DNA of 64,000 nt from Rhodococcus tibetensis. Lineage in GTDB: Bacteria; Actinomycetota; Actinomycetes; Mycobacteriales; Mycobacteriaceae. Shown here in pieces: positions 53,418 through 62,060 of the stretch. How positions within the stretch are numbered: position 1 is the stretch's first letter; the number at the start of each line of letters is the position of its first letter. Under the pieces are notes generated by a model. That model searched no databases. It worked only from the letters and a program-made list of their open reading frames with translations, and had not been told where the DNA came from. The DNA lies in contig NZ_JANFQF010000008.1 in assembly GCF_024438035.1 (NCBI RefSeq), forward strand, positions 186,001 through 250,000. The letters run 5' to 3'. Both the position numbers and the translations under genes were made by a program.

Positions 53418-54329
53418 TCAGCGGTATCCGGTGACGTCGGCGGGCTTGCCTGCATCCTGTACCTCGTCCATGTACCGCCAGCAGTCGGGCCTGCTGCCAT
53501 CGAGATCGTCGAAGTCGTACACCTTCGCCAACTGGCCGCTCGACAGCGACTGGCCGTTCCACCTCGACACGGCCGGATCCTGCGCGAGTGCCGCCACCGC
53601 CCGTCCGACGAAGGCCGGACTCTCGGAGATCGCGAAATGCGGGACGCGTTCGGTGGCCTCACGCCAGTTCGCCTCGGTGACACCGAACGCCTCGAGCATC
53701 ATCTCCGACCGCAACCATCCCGGAGTGAGAGACACCGCCGTCGCACCGTGGGGCGGGAGTTCGTGCGCCAGTGCGAAGGCCATTCTGTTCACCGATGCCT
53801 TCGCCAGGTCGTAGAAGAAGGACACCCGATAGTGGGCGGCGTTGTACTGGTCGGTTCCGTCGGTGACCTCGACGACGAGCCCGCCCGGAGTCTCGATCAG
53901 CAGCGGCAGAGCGAAGTGACTGGTGACAGCGTGGGTTTCCACGCCGTGACGCAGATAGTGCAGGCCGATGTCGAGGGACGACTCCCACACCGTCTTGTCC
54001 CACTCCATGGTGGTGGCGCCCCAGATGTCGTTGACGAGAACGTGCAGCGCTCCCCGTTCGTCGCGGATGCGGTCGACCAGGTTGCGCACCTCCTCGGGAA
54101 CCAGGTGATCCACCCGGACGGCGATTCCACGTCCGCCTGCCTCGTCGACGAGTTCTGCGGTCTCCTCGATCGTCTCCGGCCGGTTCATCTCGGACGGCTG
54201 GGTGCGGGTGGTACGCCCGGTGACGTAGACGGTGGCTCCCGCCGCACCCAGTTGCACGGCAATGCCCCGGCCCGCTGCCCTGGTCCCTCCGGCCACCAGG
54301 GCAACTCTGCCCGTCAACGGCTTCTCCAT
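53418..54329 (-). CDS. Short-chain dehydrogenase/reductase
   Basis: 303 residues. Classical SDR fold with VALVAGGTRAAGRGIAVQLG, where GGTRAAGRG replaces the common TGxxxGIG, LHVLVNDIWGATT in place of the NNAG motif, and the active-site FFYDLAKASVNRMA (YxxxK). PHGATAVSLTPGWLRSEMML follows. The sequence VNDIWG marks a recognisable actinobacterial SDR subgroup of unknown substrate. Divergent from the PhoD-like gene. Confidence 0.88.
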   Translation of the reverse strand: MEKPLTGRVALVAGGTRAAGRGIAVQLGAAGATVYVTGRTTRTQPSEMNRPETIEETAELVDEAGGRGIAVRVDHLVPEEVRNLVDRIRDERGALHVLVNDIWGATTMEWDKTVWESSLDIGLHYLRHGVETHAVTSHFALPLLIETPGGLVVEVTDGTDQYNAAHYRVSFFYDLAKASVNRMAFALAHELPPHGATAVSLTPGWLRSEMMLEAFGVTEANWREATERVPHFAISESPAFVGRAVAALAQDPAVSRWNGQSLSSGQLAKVYDFDDLDGSRPDCWRYMDEVQDAGKPADVTGYR

Positions 54330-54532
54330 GTCCCGAACCTAACGCCGCCGAGGCCGTCGGCGGAGACGAATCGGCGAGCGTTCCCTGTGCTTGTGCAGAT
54401 CGGACACCCGGATCAGGTCTGTCCACTCCACCACTCGTACCGACCGAGTGAGGCCGTCGCGGAAACGTAATCTTCTTCTGCACAAGCCCCGTAGGCTTGC
54501 GGGATGGAACGAACTTCGGCGAGGTGACGGAA

Positions 54533-56212
54533 GTGACCGAACTGATCCTGGGGCCACTCCTGCGACACGTGGGACGGTGTGACGCGACGGTGTGGGTAGA
54601 GACTTCGGGGCCGTGCACGGTCGGTGTACTCGGTCACACCGAGCACACGTGGGAGGTCGCCGGTCACCACTACGCACTTGTGGTGGTGGAAGGGCTGGAC
54701 GGAGGGTCGAGCACGCCCTACGAGGTCACTCTCGACGACCGCCTGGTCTGGCCGCTGCCGGACGCGAAGCCGTCGACCATCCGCACGCTTGCCGACGACG
54801 GTTCGCTGGTTCTCGTCTTCGGCTCGTGCCGATTCGCCACCATGTCGACGACCGAAGACAACCACCACCTCGACGCCGACGCCCTCGATGCCTTCTCGCT
54901 GAGGATGTCGGAACAACCCGAGAGCCAGTGGCCCAATGCTCTCCTCCTGCTCGGCGACCAGGTGTACGCCGACGAACTGTCCGCAGAAACCGAGCGCCGC
55001 CTCGCCGAAATCCACGACCTGAGCGAACCGCCGGGACCGCAGGTCCGAAACTACGAGGAATACACCTGGCTGTATGCGGAATCCTGGTCCGACCCGCAGG
55101 TGCGCTGGCTGATGTCGACCGTGCCGACGTCGATGATCTTCGACGACCACGATGTTCGTGACGACTGGAACACCTCGCAGTCGTGGCGGGACGAACTCGA
55201 GGCGACCACGTGGTGGGAGGAGCGGATCGTCGGCGCGTTGTCGTCGTATTGGGTCTACCAGCACCTGGGCAATCTGGGGCCCGCGGAACTCGCCGAAAAC
55301 GAACTGTATCAACGTGTTCGAAACCATGGCGGTGACGTGGAACCGATCCTCCGCGAGTTCGCGTCCGCCGCCGACGAGGAAGCGGACGGCGCCAAGGGCG
55401 CGCAATGGTCCTATCGCCGCGATCTCGGACCCGCCCGGCTCCTCGTCATCGATTCACGCTGTGGACGCGTCCTCACCGACGGCCGGCGCGAGATGGTGTC
55501 CGACCCGGAGTTCACCTGGATCGAGCGTCAAACTCAGGGAAACTATGACCACCTCCTGGTCGGGACGTCGCTGCCGTGGCTGCTGCCGCGCGCGCTGCAC
55601 GATCTCGAATCGTGGGACGAACGTCTGGCCGCGGGCAGCCGGGGGCCACGCCTGGCAGCCGTGGCCGAGAAGATCCGGCGTGGAGCCGATCTCGAACACT
55701 GGGCGGCCTTCCGTAGTTCGTTCGATCGGCTCACCAAATTGTTCGGCGAAGTCGGCCGCGGGCAGTGCACCGGCCCGGGCGGACGAGCACCGTCCACCAT
55801 CTCCGTGCTGTCCGGGGACGTGCACCACGCGTATGTCGCCGAGGCGCACTACCCGGAGCCGATGCAGTCCCTCGTCTATCAACTGACGTGCTCGCCCCTG
55901 CACAACTACGTGCCTGCAGCGATGAAGGTGACCTTTCGTATCTCGTGGCGGCGCGCCACCGAACGGACGATCCGCTTCATTCTCGGCCGGGTCTCGAAGG
56001 TACCGCCGGTGCCGATCGAGTGGAGCAAGGTCACGGGACCGTTCTTCGGCGATCAAGTGGCCACCCTCCGATTGGACGGCCGGGCGGCTCACCTCGTCAT
56101 GGAACAAGCGAAACACGACAGTGAGGGCACCGCACAGTTCACCACGATGGCCGATCTCGTGCTGTCGACGGCGGACGACTCGGTCCCTAGCGCTTCTCCG
56201 CCTCCGCTTTGA
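54533..56212 (+). CDS. PhoD-like alkaline phosphatase/phosphodiesterase
   Basis: 559 residues from the GTG at 54533 with GAGG upstream; a GTG at 54524 is also in frame. Metallophosphoesterase of the PhoD type. Metal-site motifs: LVFGSCRF, LLGDQVYADE, MIFDDHDVRDDWN, LVGTSLPWLLP and SVLSGDVHHAYVAE. There is no Tat or Sec signal, unlike secreted PhoD enzymes, so it is probably cytoplasmic. Substrate unknown. The last 26 bases overlap the antisense polyketide-cyclase remnant. Confidence 0.88.
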   Translation: MTELILGPLLRHVGRCDATVWVETSGPCTVGVLGHTEHTWEVAGHHYALVVVEGLDGGSSTPYEVTLDDRLVWPLPDAKPSTIRTLADDGSLVLVFGSCRFATMSTTEDNHHLDADALDAFSLRMSEQPESQWPNALLLLGDQVYADELSAETERRLAEIHDLSEPPGPQVRNYEEYTWLYAESWSDPQVRWLMSTVPTSMIFDDHDVRDDWNTSQSWRDELEATTWWEERIVGALSSYWVYQHLGNLGPAELAENELYQRVRNHGGDVEPILREFASAADEEADGAKGAQWSYRRDLGPARLLVIDSRCGRVLTDGRREMVSDPEFTWIERQTQGNYDHLLVGTSLPWLLPRALHDLESWDERLAAGSRGPRLAAVAEKIRRGADLEHWAAFRSSFDRLTKLFGEVGRGQCTGPGGRAPSTISVLSGDVHHAYVAEAHYPEPMQSLVYQLTCSPLHNYVPAAMKVTFRISWRRATERTIRFILGRVSKVPPVPIEWSKVTGPFFGDQVATLRLDGRAAHLVMEQAKHDSEGTAQFTTMADLVLSTADDSVPSASPPPL

Positions 56213-56366
56213 GTTGCACCCGGCCCTTGTCGAAGTCCTTGCCCACCAGCTTGTCCATGTTCACGATGAAGCCGAACAGTGTCAGCAACCGGTTCTTCCG
56301 GCCGGTCATCTGCCAGCGGACCGTCGTCCCGGCGCTGTGCGGCTCGAGGAGTTTTGCTTGCTCGAA
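56187..56366 (-). pseudogene. C-terminal remnant of an SRPBCC/polyketide-cyclase-like gene
   Basis: The minus-strand frame encodes about 60 residues running from FEQAKLLEPHSAGTTVRW through NMDKLVGKDFDKG to a stop. This is the conserved end of SRPBCC proteins (VTW-MTG, MDKxxGKDFEKGLxxLK). The first 80 or so residues of the family are missing: upstream, the frame stays open to 56474 but without family sequence and then meets the rightward EF-G2-like gene. It is therefore a truncated relic. Confidence 0.6.
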
Positions 56367-56451
56367 CCGACCCCGGTAACGCCCGAAGCCTGGGCCTCGC
56401 GCGGTATCGTCGAGGACGACCCGTACGACATGCTGTGGTAGGGGGTGCGAC

Positions 56452-58476
56452 ATCGCCAGCGACTCGATCCGCAATATCGCTCTGGTGGGACATCAGGGTA
56501 ACGGCAAGACGAGCCTCGCGGAGGCAATGCTGTTTCGTGCTGGTGTCGTCACCCGTCCGGGGCGCGTCGAGAACGGCAACACCGTGCTCGACACCCAACC
56601 GGAAGAGCATGACCGTACCCAGTCGCTGACTCTCGGACTGGCGTCGTTCGAGTGGGCCGATTGCCGGATCAACCTCCTCGATGCGCCCGGCTACGCCGAT
56701 TTCATCGGTGATGCGATGACGGCGCTGCATGTCGCCGACGTGGCCGTATTCGTCGTCGACGGGGTCAGCGGTCTGCAGGTCAACGACGAATTGCTCTGGC
56801 AGGCGGCGGCGGAACGTTCGATTCCCCGGATCGTGTTCATCAACAAGATGGACAAGGAGAGGGCATCGTTCGATCAGACGCTGGCAGGACTCCGAGACCA
56901 TTTCGGCGCCGGGGTGGAACCGCTCGATCTGCCGGTCGGTGAGGCGTCGGAGTTCACGGGCGTCGCGGATCTTCTCAGCGAGCACGTCATTCTCTACGAC
57001 ACCGGCTCCGCAACCACCAGCGACGAACTCCCCGCGGACATCGCCGACCGCGAGCACGAGCAGCACGAACACCTCGTGGAAGACGTCGTCGAGATCGAGG
57101 ACGATCTGCTGGCCCGATACCTCGACGGTGATGCCATCAGTGTTCCCGAACTCGAGCACGCACTGCGTCGGGGATTCGCCGGCGGATCCCTGTGGCCGGT
57201 GCTGTGCGGTTCGGCGACCGAGGCGATCGCGATCGACCGGCTGCTGGACTTCTTGTGTCACATCGCGCCGGCGCCTTCGGAGGTGCCCGGTGTCGAGGTC
57301 CGGGACGGCAGTAGAGCCCGCTCAGTGGTGTGTGATCCGTCCGGTGATCCCCTGGCGTTCGTCTTCAAGACGCAGACCGACGAATACGTGGGGCAGGTCG
57401 CGTTGATGAAGGTCCTCTCCGGCACCTTGCACGCCGATGATGTGCTCGTCGACCAGAGATCCGGAACCAAGGAGCGCCTTCACAATCTTCTCCGAGTGCT
57501 GGGCAGCAAGCACACCCCGATCGACACCGCAGTCGCCGGCGACATCGTGGGGGCGATCAAGCTCACCGACGTCACTACCGGCGACACCCTCGCGCCGATC
57601 GGGTCTTCGCTCATGGTCGCACCGGTCGAACACAAGCGCCCGGTCTACGGAATCGCTGTCGCTGCCGACAGTGCGGGCGACGAAGACAAGTTGTCGACGG
57701 CCCTGGCCGAGCTGGTGGGCGATGATCCGACTCTGGAAGTGGTCCGCGACAGTGAAACCCATCAGACCGTGCTCCGGGGGGCGGGCGACGTCCATGTCCA
57801 GGTTGCTCTGACCCGCCTGCAGCGGCGATATGGCATCACAGTCCGCACCGAACCCGTGAAGATCGCCTACCGGGAAACCCTGCTGGCCCCGGTCGAGACG
57901 GAAGGCAGGCACAAGAAACAGAGCGGCGGTCACGGGCAGTTCGGTGTCGCGACGGTCCGCTTCGAACCCCTCCCCCGCGACGGTGGCTACGAGTTCGTCG
58001 ATGCCACCCGGGGAGGCGTCATTCCCAAGTCACTCATCCCGGCGGTGGGCAAGGGTGTCGCCGAGTCGATGGAACGCGGAGGCAGCCACGGGTTTCCGCT
58101 CGTCGACCTGAGGGCGACGGTTCTGGACGGCAAGCACCATTCGGTCGACTCGGATGATTTCAGCTTTCGGATGGCCGGGGCGCTCGCCCTTCGCGCCGCC
58201 ATCGACAAGGTGGGTACCCTGATCCTCGAACCTGTCGACCACGTGGAAGTCACCGTGCCGTCCTCCCTCCAGGGTGATGTGATGGCAGACCTCGGGCGAC
58301 GGCGCGGCCAGATCGAGGGCACCGAACCCGCGGGTGACGGAGAAGTCACGGTGCTTGCCTCGGTTCCCACGAGCGAGGTCGTCGACTACCCTGTCGCGTT
58401 GCGGTCGATGACCCACGGACGCGGCCGACTCGCGCTGTCCTTCGAGCGCTATCAGGAGCGCCCCGACCCTCGGTAG
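56452..58476 (+). CDS. EF-G2-like translational GTPase
   Basis: About 674 residues if translation begins at the ATC at 56452, which has AGGGGG six bases upstream; the first canonical start in frame, GTG at 56485, cuts off the first strand of the G domain. G1 reads GHQGNGKTS, G3 LDAPGYADFIGD, G4 NKMD; later domains have HKKQSGGHGQFGVATVRFEPLP and the end RSMTHGRGRLALSFERYQ. It is an elongation-factor-G paralogue of the mycobacterial FusA2 type, whose role in translation is unclear. The main fusA is expected elsewhere. The frame upstream of 56449 holds no ATG, GTG or TTG back to a stop at 56377. Confidence 0.85.
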   Translation: MASDSIRNIALVGHQGNGKTSLAEAMLFRAGVVTRPGRVENGNTVLDTQPEEHDRTQSLTLGLASFEWADCRINLLDAPGYADFIGDAMTALHVADVAVFVVDGVSGLQVNDELLWQAAAERSIPRIVFINKMDKERASFDQTLAGLRDHFGAGVEPLDLPVGEASEFTGVADLLSEHVILYDTGSATTSDELPADIADREHEQHEHLVEDVVEIEDDLLARYLDGDAISVPELEHALRRGFAGGSLWPVLCGSATEAIAIDRLLDFLCHIAPAPSEVPGVEVRDGSRARSVVCDPSGDPLAFVFKTQTDEYVGQVALMKVLSGTLHADDVLVDQRSGTKERLHNLLRVLGSKHTPIDTAVAGDIVGAIKLTDVTTGDTLAPIGSSLMVAPVEHKRPVYGIAVAADSAGDEDKLSTALAELVGDDPTLEVVRDSETHQTVLRGAGDVHVQVALTRLQRRYGITVRTEPVKIAYRETLLAPVETEGRHKKQSGGHGQFGVATVRFEPLPRDGGYEFVDATRGGVIPKSLIPAVGKGVAESMERGGSHGFPLVDLRATVLDGKHHSVDSDDFSFRMAGALALRAAIDKVGTLILEPVDHVEVTVPSSLQGDVMADLGRRRGQIEGTEPAGDGEVTVLASVPTSEVVDYPVALRSMTHGRGRLALSFERYQERPDPR

Positions 58477-58786
58477 CGCCGCCGCCTGAGCGATCGGCAT
58501 CGGCGGTGAGGAAGACTCCGGCCAGGAAGGCACACGTTCCCACGGCGATGACGCCGTCGAGAACGGACGTGGGATTCACACACCGGACCGATGCTGTGGT
58601 CTATCAGAACCCGGTGCCGGCCTCCGCGGCGCGGTCCTTGACCTCGCCGCCGATGAGTAGACCTGCTTTCGATACAGCACCGTTCAAGTGATTTCCGGGC
58701 AGCATTCCGTAGCCCGACCGACGCACCGAACAGTGAGCCGCTGACCCACTCGGCGTCCGGCGAACTGTGAATTCAGCTATCCGCCA
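58477..58786. other. Gap between convergent EF-G2-like and serine-hydrolase genes
   Basis: 310 bases. I see no clear gene, repeat or strong hairpin. A minus-strand frame with a hydrophobic start at 58579 runs antisense into the EF-G2-like gene and is not supported. Confidence 0.4.
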
Positions 58787-59992
58787 TCATCGGACGACCG
58801 GAACTCGAACCGGCTGTTCCGGGAAGAGGACGGGACTGAGGTCGCGGAGGAGGACGTTCACCGGCGGCTCGCCGTCGATGGCCGCGTCGCTGTTGATGAG
58901 GAGGACGATCGTGGCGTCGAGGCCTGGGTGGTAGACGGCGTAGGACATGTATCCGGGGACGGCGCCGTTGTGCCCGATCCAACCGGAGTTCTCCTCGAGG
59001 CCGAAGGTGTAGTGCCAGTTGTCGTCGTTGTCGCCGAGCGGCAGCCACCGGAGTCGTTCGGACTGCAGTTCGGGAGTCAGTAGGGCGCCGCGGCCGACGA
59101 GACGGATCCACTGGGTGAGATCGGCTGCGGTGGAAATCATCTGACCGGCGGAGTACGCCTGGGTGGGACTCCACGACGTGGAATCGGTGACGTCGTGCGC
59201 TGGATCGAGCGAGGTGTAGCCGAATATGTGGTCCTCCGGGAAGCTCCCGTCGACGGGCCACACCGTGTGGTCGAGGCCGTAGGGCCGGAGGATCTTTTCG
59301 GTCAGCACGTCACCGAACGGGGCGCCTGCAACCTTCTCGACAACGAGACCGAGGAGCACGGTGTTCGCGTTCGAGTAGTCCGAGTCCGTGCCTGGCGGAA
59401 ACTGCGCGCCGAGAGAATAGGACGCCTCCAGCAACTCCGCTGGCGTCCACACGCGCATCGGATCCTGGAAGAACGTGTTCCGGAAATCGGGATTGGCGAG
59501 GTATTCGGACAGGCCGGCGGTCATTGTACCGAGCATCCGGAGCGTGATGCGGTCGCCATCGGGCACACCGCCGACGTAATGCGACACCGGGTCGTCGAGC
59601 CCGACCTTGCCCTCCTGGACCAGTTGCAGGATCAGTGTCGTGGTGAAGGTCTTGGTGATGCTGCCGATTCGATGTTGCAGCTGCGCGGACATCGGCGTGT
59701 CCGGTGAGGTCGCCGACCGGCCCGCCGTATGGGTCCAGACGCCGTCCGGGGTGCTCACCTCGACGACGACGCCCGGAGCGTGTCCGTCGGCGACGAAGCG
59801 ATCGAGCATCGTGCTCGCCGAGGAGACAGCTTGCTGCGAGAGTCCGGCGGTGCTGTCGCCATCTTCGCTACCGGCGCTCTGTGCGCAACCGGTCGCCGTG
59901 CTGAGGACCACGGCGAGGACCATTCCGAGAACGCGCAGCAGCGCCGGGCTCGGTCGCCGCGTGCGGAAATCGGGTAGTGCCCTGTCGCCCAT
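58787..59992 (-). CDS. Lipoprotein serine hydrolase (beta-lactamase/DD-peptidase family)
   Basis: 401 residues from the ATG at 59992. A basic stretch RTRRPSP is followed by a hydrophobic segment and the lipobox ATGC, so the protein is a membrane-anchored lipoprotein outside the cell. Catalytic motifs of class C beta-lactamase and DD-peptidase type: SITK (nucleophile serine and lysine), YSNAN (YxN), and HNGAVPG (HxG in place of KTG). Cell-wall peptide or ester hydrolysis is likely; the natural substrate is unknown. The frame extends to 60112 without family sequence. Confidence 0.88.
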   Translation of the reverse strand: MGDRALPDFRTRRPSPALLRVLGMVLAVVLSTATGCAQSAGSEDGDSTAGLSQQAVSSASTMLDRFVADGHAPGVVVEVSTPDGVWTHTAGRSATSPDTPMSAQLQHRIGSITKTFTTTLILQLVQEGKVGLDDPVSHYVGGVPDGDRITLRMLGTMTAGLSEYLANPDFRNTFFQDPMRVWTPAELLEASYSLGAQFPPGTDSDYSNANTVLLGLVVEKVAGAPFGDVLTEKILRPYGLDHTVWPVDGSFPEDHIFGYTSLDPAHDVTDSTSWSPTQAYSAGQMISTAADLTQWIRLVGRGALLTPELQSERLRWLPLGDNDDNWHYTFGLEENSGWIGHNGAVPGYMSYAVYHPGLDATIVLLINSDAAIDGEPPVNVLLRDLSPVLFPEQPVRVPVVR

Positions 59993-60242
59993 ACCTCGCA
60001 ACGGTATTCGAGGTGCGTCCGTCGCGGGCCCGTTCCCGCACTCGACACCGCCGGAGATGGGGCCGTTCACTGTGTCAGGGTCAAGCCTCGCTCTCAGGGC
60101 GCGTCGAACCACTCGCAGATGCGGCTGCGGGACGTGGAGGTGCTGTCATATCTACTGTGATGGGGCGAGTCCCACCGATGAGTTTGTCCGCTTCGCGGAG
60201 TCCAATCATCATCACCATTATCACGAGTGCAGGAGGAACCGA

Positions 60243-60887
60243 GTGGAACAGCTGCTGAGAGTCCAGAACTTCACCGTCTCGCGGGACGGGTTCGGCGCCG
60301 GTGAGAACCAGAGCTTCGAGAGACCGTTCGGCCACGCCGACCCTGGTGAGATGTTCGCCTGGGCCGGCGCCACGGCGAGCTGGCCCATGCGGACCGACCC
60401 CGGTGGGAGCCGCGGACTCGACGACTACTTCACGCGGGATTTCGCCCGAAATATCGGCGCCGAGATCATGGGCCGCAACAAGTTCGGACCCCAACGGGGG
60501 CCGTGGGAGGACCACAGCTGGCGCGGCTGGTGGGGCGACGAACCGCCGTTCCATACCCCGGTATTCGTGATGACTCATCACGAGCGTCCGTCATTCGCCC
60601 TCTCAGACACCACATTCCACTTCGTCGGTGGTGACCCTGCCACGGTTCTCGAGCAGGCGCGTGACGCCGCGGGCGGCAAGGACGTCCGACTCGGCGGCGG
60701 GGCTACCACCATCCGGCAGTTCCTCGACGCCGACCTCGTCGACACCATGCATGTGGTGGTCTCGCCGGTGCAACTCGGGTCCGGAGTGCGACTGTGGGAG
60801 TCCCCCGATGAGCTGCTCGACCGGTTTCATCTCGAGGTTGTGCCGAGCCCCAGCGGTGTAGCCCATCACCTGTTCTGGCGCAGGTGA
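60243..60887 (+). CDS. Dihydrofolate-reductase-like/RibD C-terminal domain protein
   Basis: 214 residues from the GTG at 60243, with AGGAGG upstream. The RibD-C/DHFR-like fold is seen in VQNFTVSRDGFGAGE, GAEIMGRNKFGP, PVFVMTHHERP, VRLGGGATTIRQFLDADLVDTMHVVVSPVQLGSG. Such proteins bind NADPH and reduce unknown substrates. An overlapping out-of-frame start at 60178 encodes 26 codons ending inside this gene. A strong hairpin within the convergent luxR gene probably terminates this transcript. Confidence 0.87.
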   Translation: MEQLLRVQNFTVSRDGFGAGENQSFERPFGHADPGEMFAWAGATASWPMRTDPGGSRGLDDYFTRDFARNIGAEIMGRNKFGPQRGPWEDHSWRGWWGDEPPFHTPVFVMTHHERPSFALSDTTFHFVGGDPATVLEQARDAAGGKDVRLGGGATTIRQFLDADLVDTMHVVVSPVQLGSGVRLWESPDELLDRFHLEVVPSPSGVAHHLFWRR

Positions 60888-61973
60888 TCACTCTGCCCGA
60901 CTCACCTGCGGGGAACCGGCGCCTGCCGGTTCCGTCGCAGGGCCGAATCGGAGCCGCGCAGCGAGTTCGGCGCGACTGCGAACTCCCGTCTTCGCATAGA
61001 CGGATTTCAGGTGATCCTGCACGGTATTGGCAGTGATGGCACGGCGCTGCGCAATGTCGGATGTGGCGTATCCCGCCACGACGTCGCTGCAGATTTCGCG
61101 TTCTCGTGCGGTCAACCCATAGGCGGCGAGCAGCAGACCGGTGAGGTCGCTGCCACCGGCCGATTCGAAAGTGACCACCGTCTGCGGTTCGTCGCCACCG
61201 AGCATGGCGGTTGCTCGCACCAGAATCCAGCCGCCGTGTGCGTCACGGATGCGGGCCCGGAAGATCCCGGATCTGCTGGACCGTGCACCGAATGTCGCGG
61301 CCCGTAGCACCACGGTCATCCGCCCGTGGGCGACTTCCTCGACGCGATCCCGCCAGGTTCGGGCCGCGGAGGTGAAGGAAAGGGGATCGCCCGTGGCGCT
61401 CGTCAACACCACCGCCGGCCCCTGATCGTCCGGTGGGCGGGTAGCCGGAGCGTGCACTGCCGCTGCCCGGGTCGCGGCCGCCAGCCCCGGCGCCACCAGC
61501 GCGAGGAACTCGACATCGCGGTCGGAGAAGTCCGGCCCAGATCGAACGAAGCCGGCTCCACCCCAGCACGTTCCGTCCACTCGGAAGATGACCCGAACCT
61601 CGCGTGGCAGACCGAGGGGCCGCCACACGGAACTGTGCCGGAGACTGCGCGCCACCTCGTCGACGGGAAGATCGGAGGCACGTGCGACTCCACGACCGGT
61701 GCAGGCGAGATCGGCAAATGTCGCGGGATCACTTCCGCCGTATTCCGCTTCGGCAAGCAGCGGCTCGTATTCTTGAGGAATCCGAGTGCGCCCGCTGGTC
61801 ATCGAACTGATCGCGAGCGACTCCGGGTCGATCATCGCCCAACACGTCAGGTCACTGGACACCGTCTGCTCGACGAGCGCGATGGCGCGCTCGTGCACTT
61901 GCGTGACGCCGGCACCCGATGCCGCCAACGCCGCCACTTCCCGGCGGATCCTGTCCGCTCGGATCTCGAGCAT
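60888..61973 (-). CDS. LuxR family transcriptional regulator
   Basis: 361 residues. The N-terminal 280 residues are a sensory region, possibly GAF-like, with CWAMIDPESLAISSMTSGR, VIFRVDGTCWGGAGFVRSG and SDRDVEFLALVAPGLAAATR. The C-terminal LuxR helix-turn-helix reads LTAREREICSDVVAGYATSDIAQRRAITANTVQDHLKSVYAKTGVRSRAELAARL. It is divergent from the cupin-DUF1304 pair, with a clear palindrome between them that is the probable operator. The stop directly abuts the convergent DHFR-like gene. Confidence 0.9.
   Translation of the reverse strand: MLEIRADRIRREVAALAASGAGVTQVHERAIALVEQTVSSDLTCWAMIDPESLAISSMTSGRTRIPQEYEPLLAEAEYGGSDPATFADLACTGRGVARASDLPVDEVARSLRHSSVWRPLGLPREVRVIFRVDGTCWGGAGFVRSGPDFSDRDVEFLALVAPGLAAATRAAAVHAPATRPPDDQGPAVVLTSATGDPLSFTSAARTWRDRVEEVAHGRMTVVLRAATFGARSSRSGIFRARIRDAHGGWILVRATAMLGGDEPQTVVTFESAGGSDLTGLLLAAYGLTAREREICSDVVAGYATSDIAQRRAITANTVQDHLKSVYAKTGVRSRAELAARLRFGPATEPAGAGSPQVSRAE
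60906..60940 (+). terminator. Terminator of the DHFR-like gene, inside the luxR coding end
   Basis: CTGCG plus GGAACCGGC pair with GCCGGTTCC plus CGCAG around a GCCT loop. It starts 18 bases after the DHFR-like stop but lies within the C-terminal codons of the convergent luxR gene. Confidence 0.6.
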
Positions 61974-62008
61974 GCAGCCAAGTATGCGCTGCTCACACCG
62001 TCGCGGCT

Positions 62009-62026
62009 ATCCCAAATTTCTGGGAT
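62009..62026. promoter_or_regulatory. Palindromic operator between luxR and the cupin gene
   Basis: ATCCCA-AATTTC-TGGGAT, a perfect six-base dyad with a six-base spacer, lies 35 bases from each start codon in the 87-base divergent gap. It is the obvious candidate site for the adjacent LuxR regulator, which would control both directions. Confidence 0.55.
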
Positions 62027-62060
62027 GGGCAGCCGATCACCCTGGTCTTACGGTCGCAGT

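Noticed and set aside
51925-53814. Plus-strand open frame of 629 codons
   Set aside because: Antisense of htpG and part of the SDR gene; no recognisable domain.
58346-58579. Minus-strand small frame with a hydrophobic N-terminus (MNPTSVLDGVIAVGTC)
   Set aside because: Most of it is antisense to the EF-G2-like gene, the ribosome site is weak and the C-terminal half is Arg-rich shadow sequence.
60210-60225. ATCATCATCACCATTATCAC stretch resembling a histidine-tag coding sequence
   Set aside because: It is not in the frame of the real gene and lies before the ribosome site; coincidence.
60178-60258. 26-codon frame overlapping the start of the DHFR-like gene, possible leader peptide
   Set aside because: No ribosome site of its own, while the AGGAGG within it clearly serves the GTG at 60243. 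Attenuation could not be supported.
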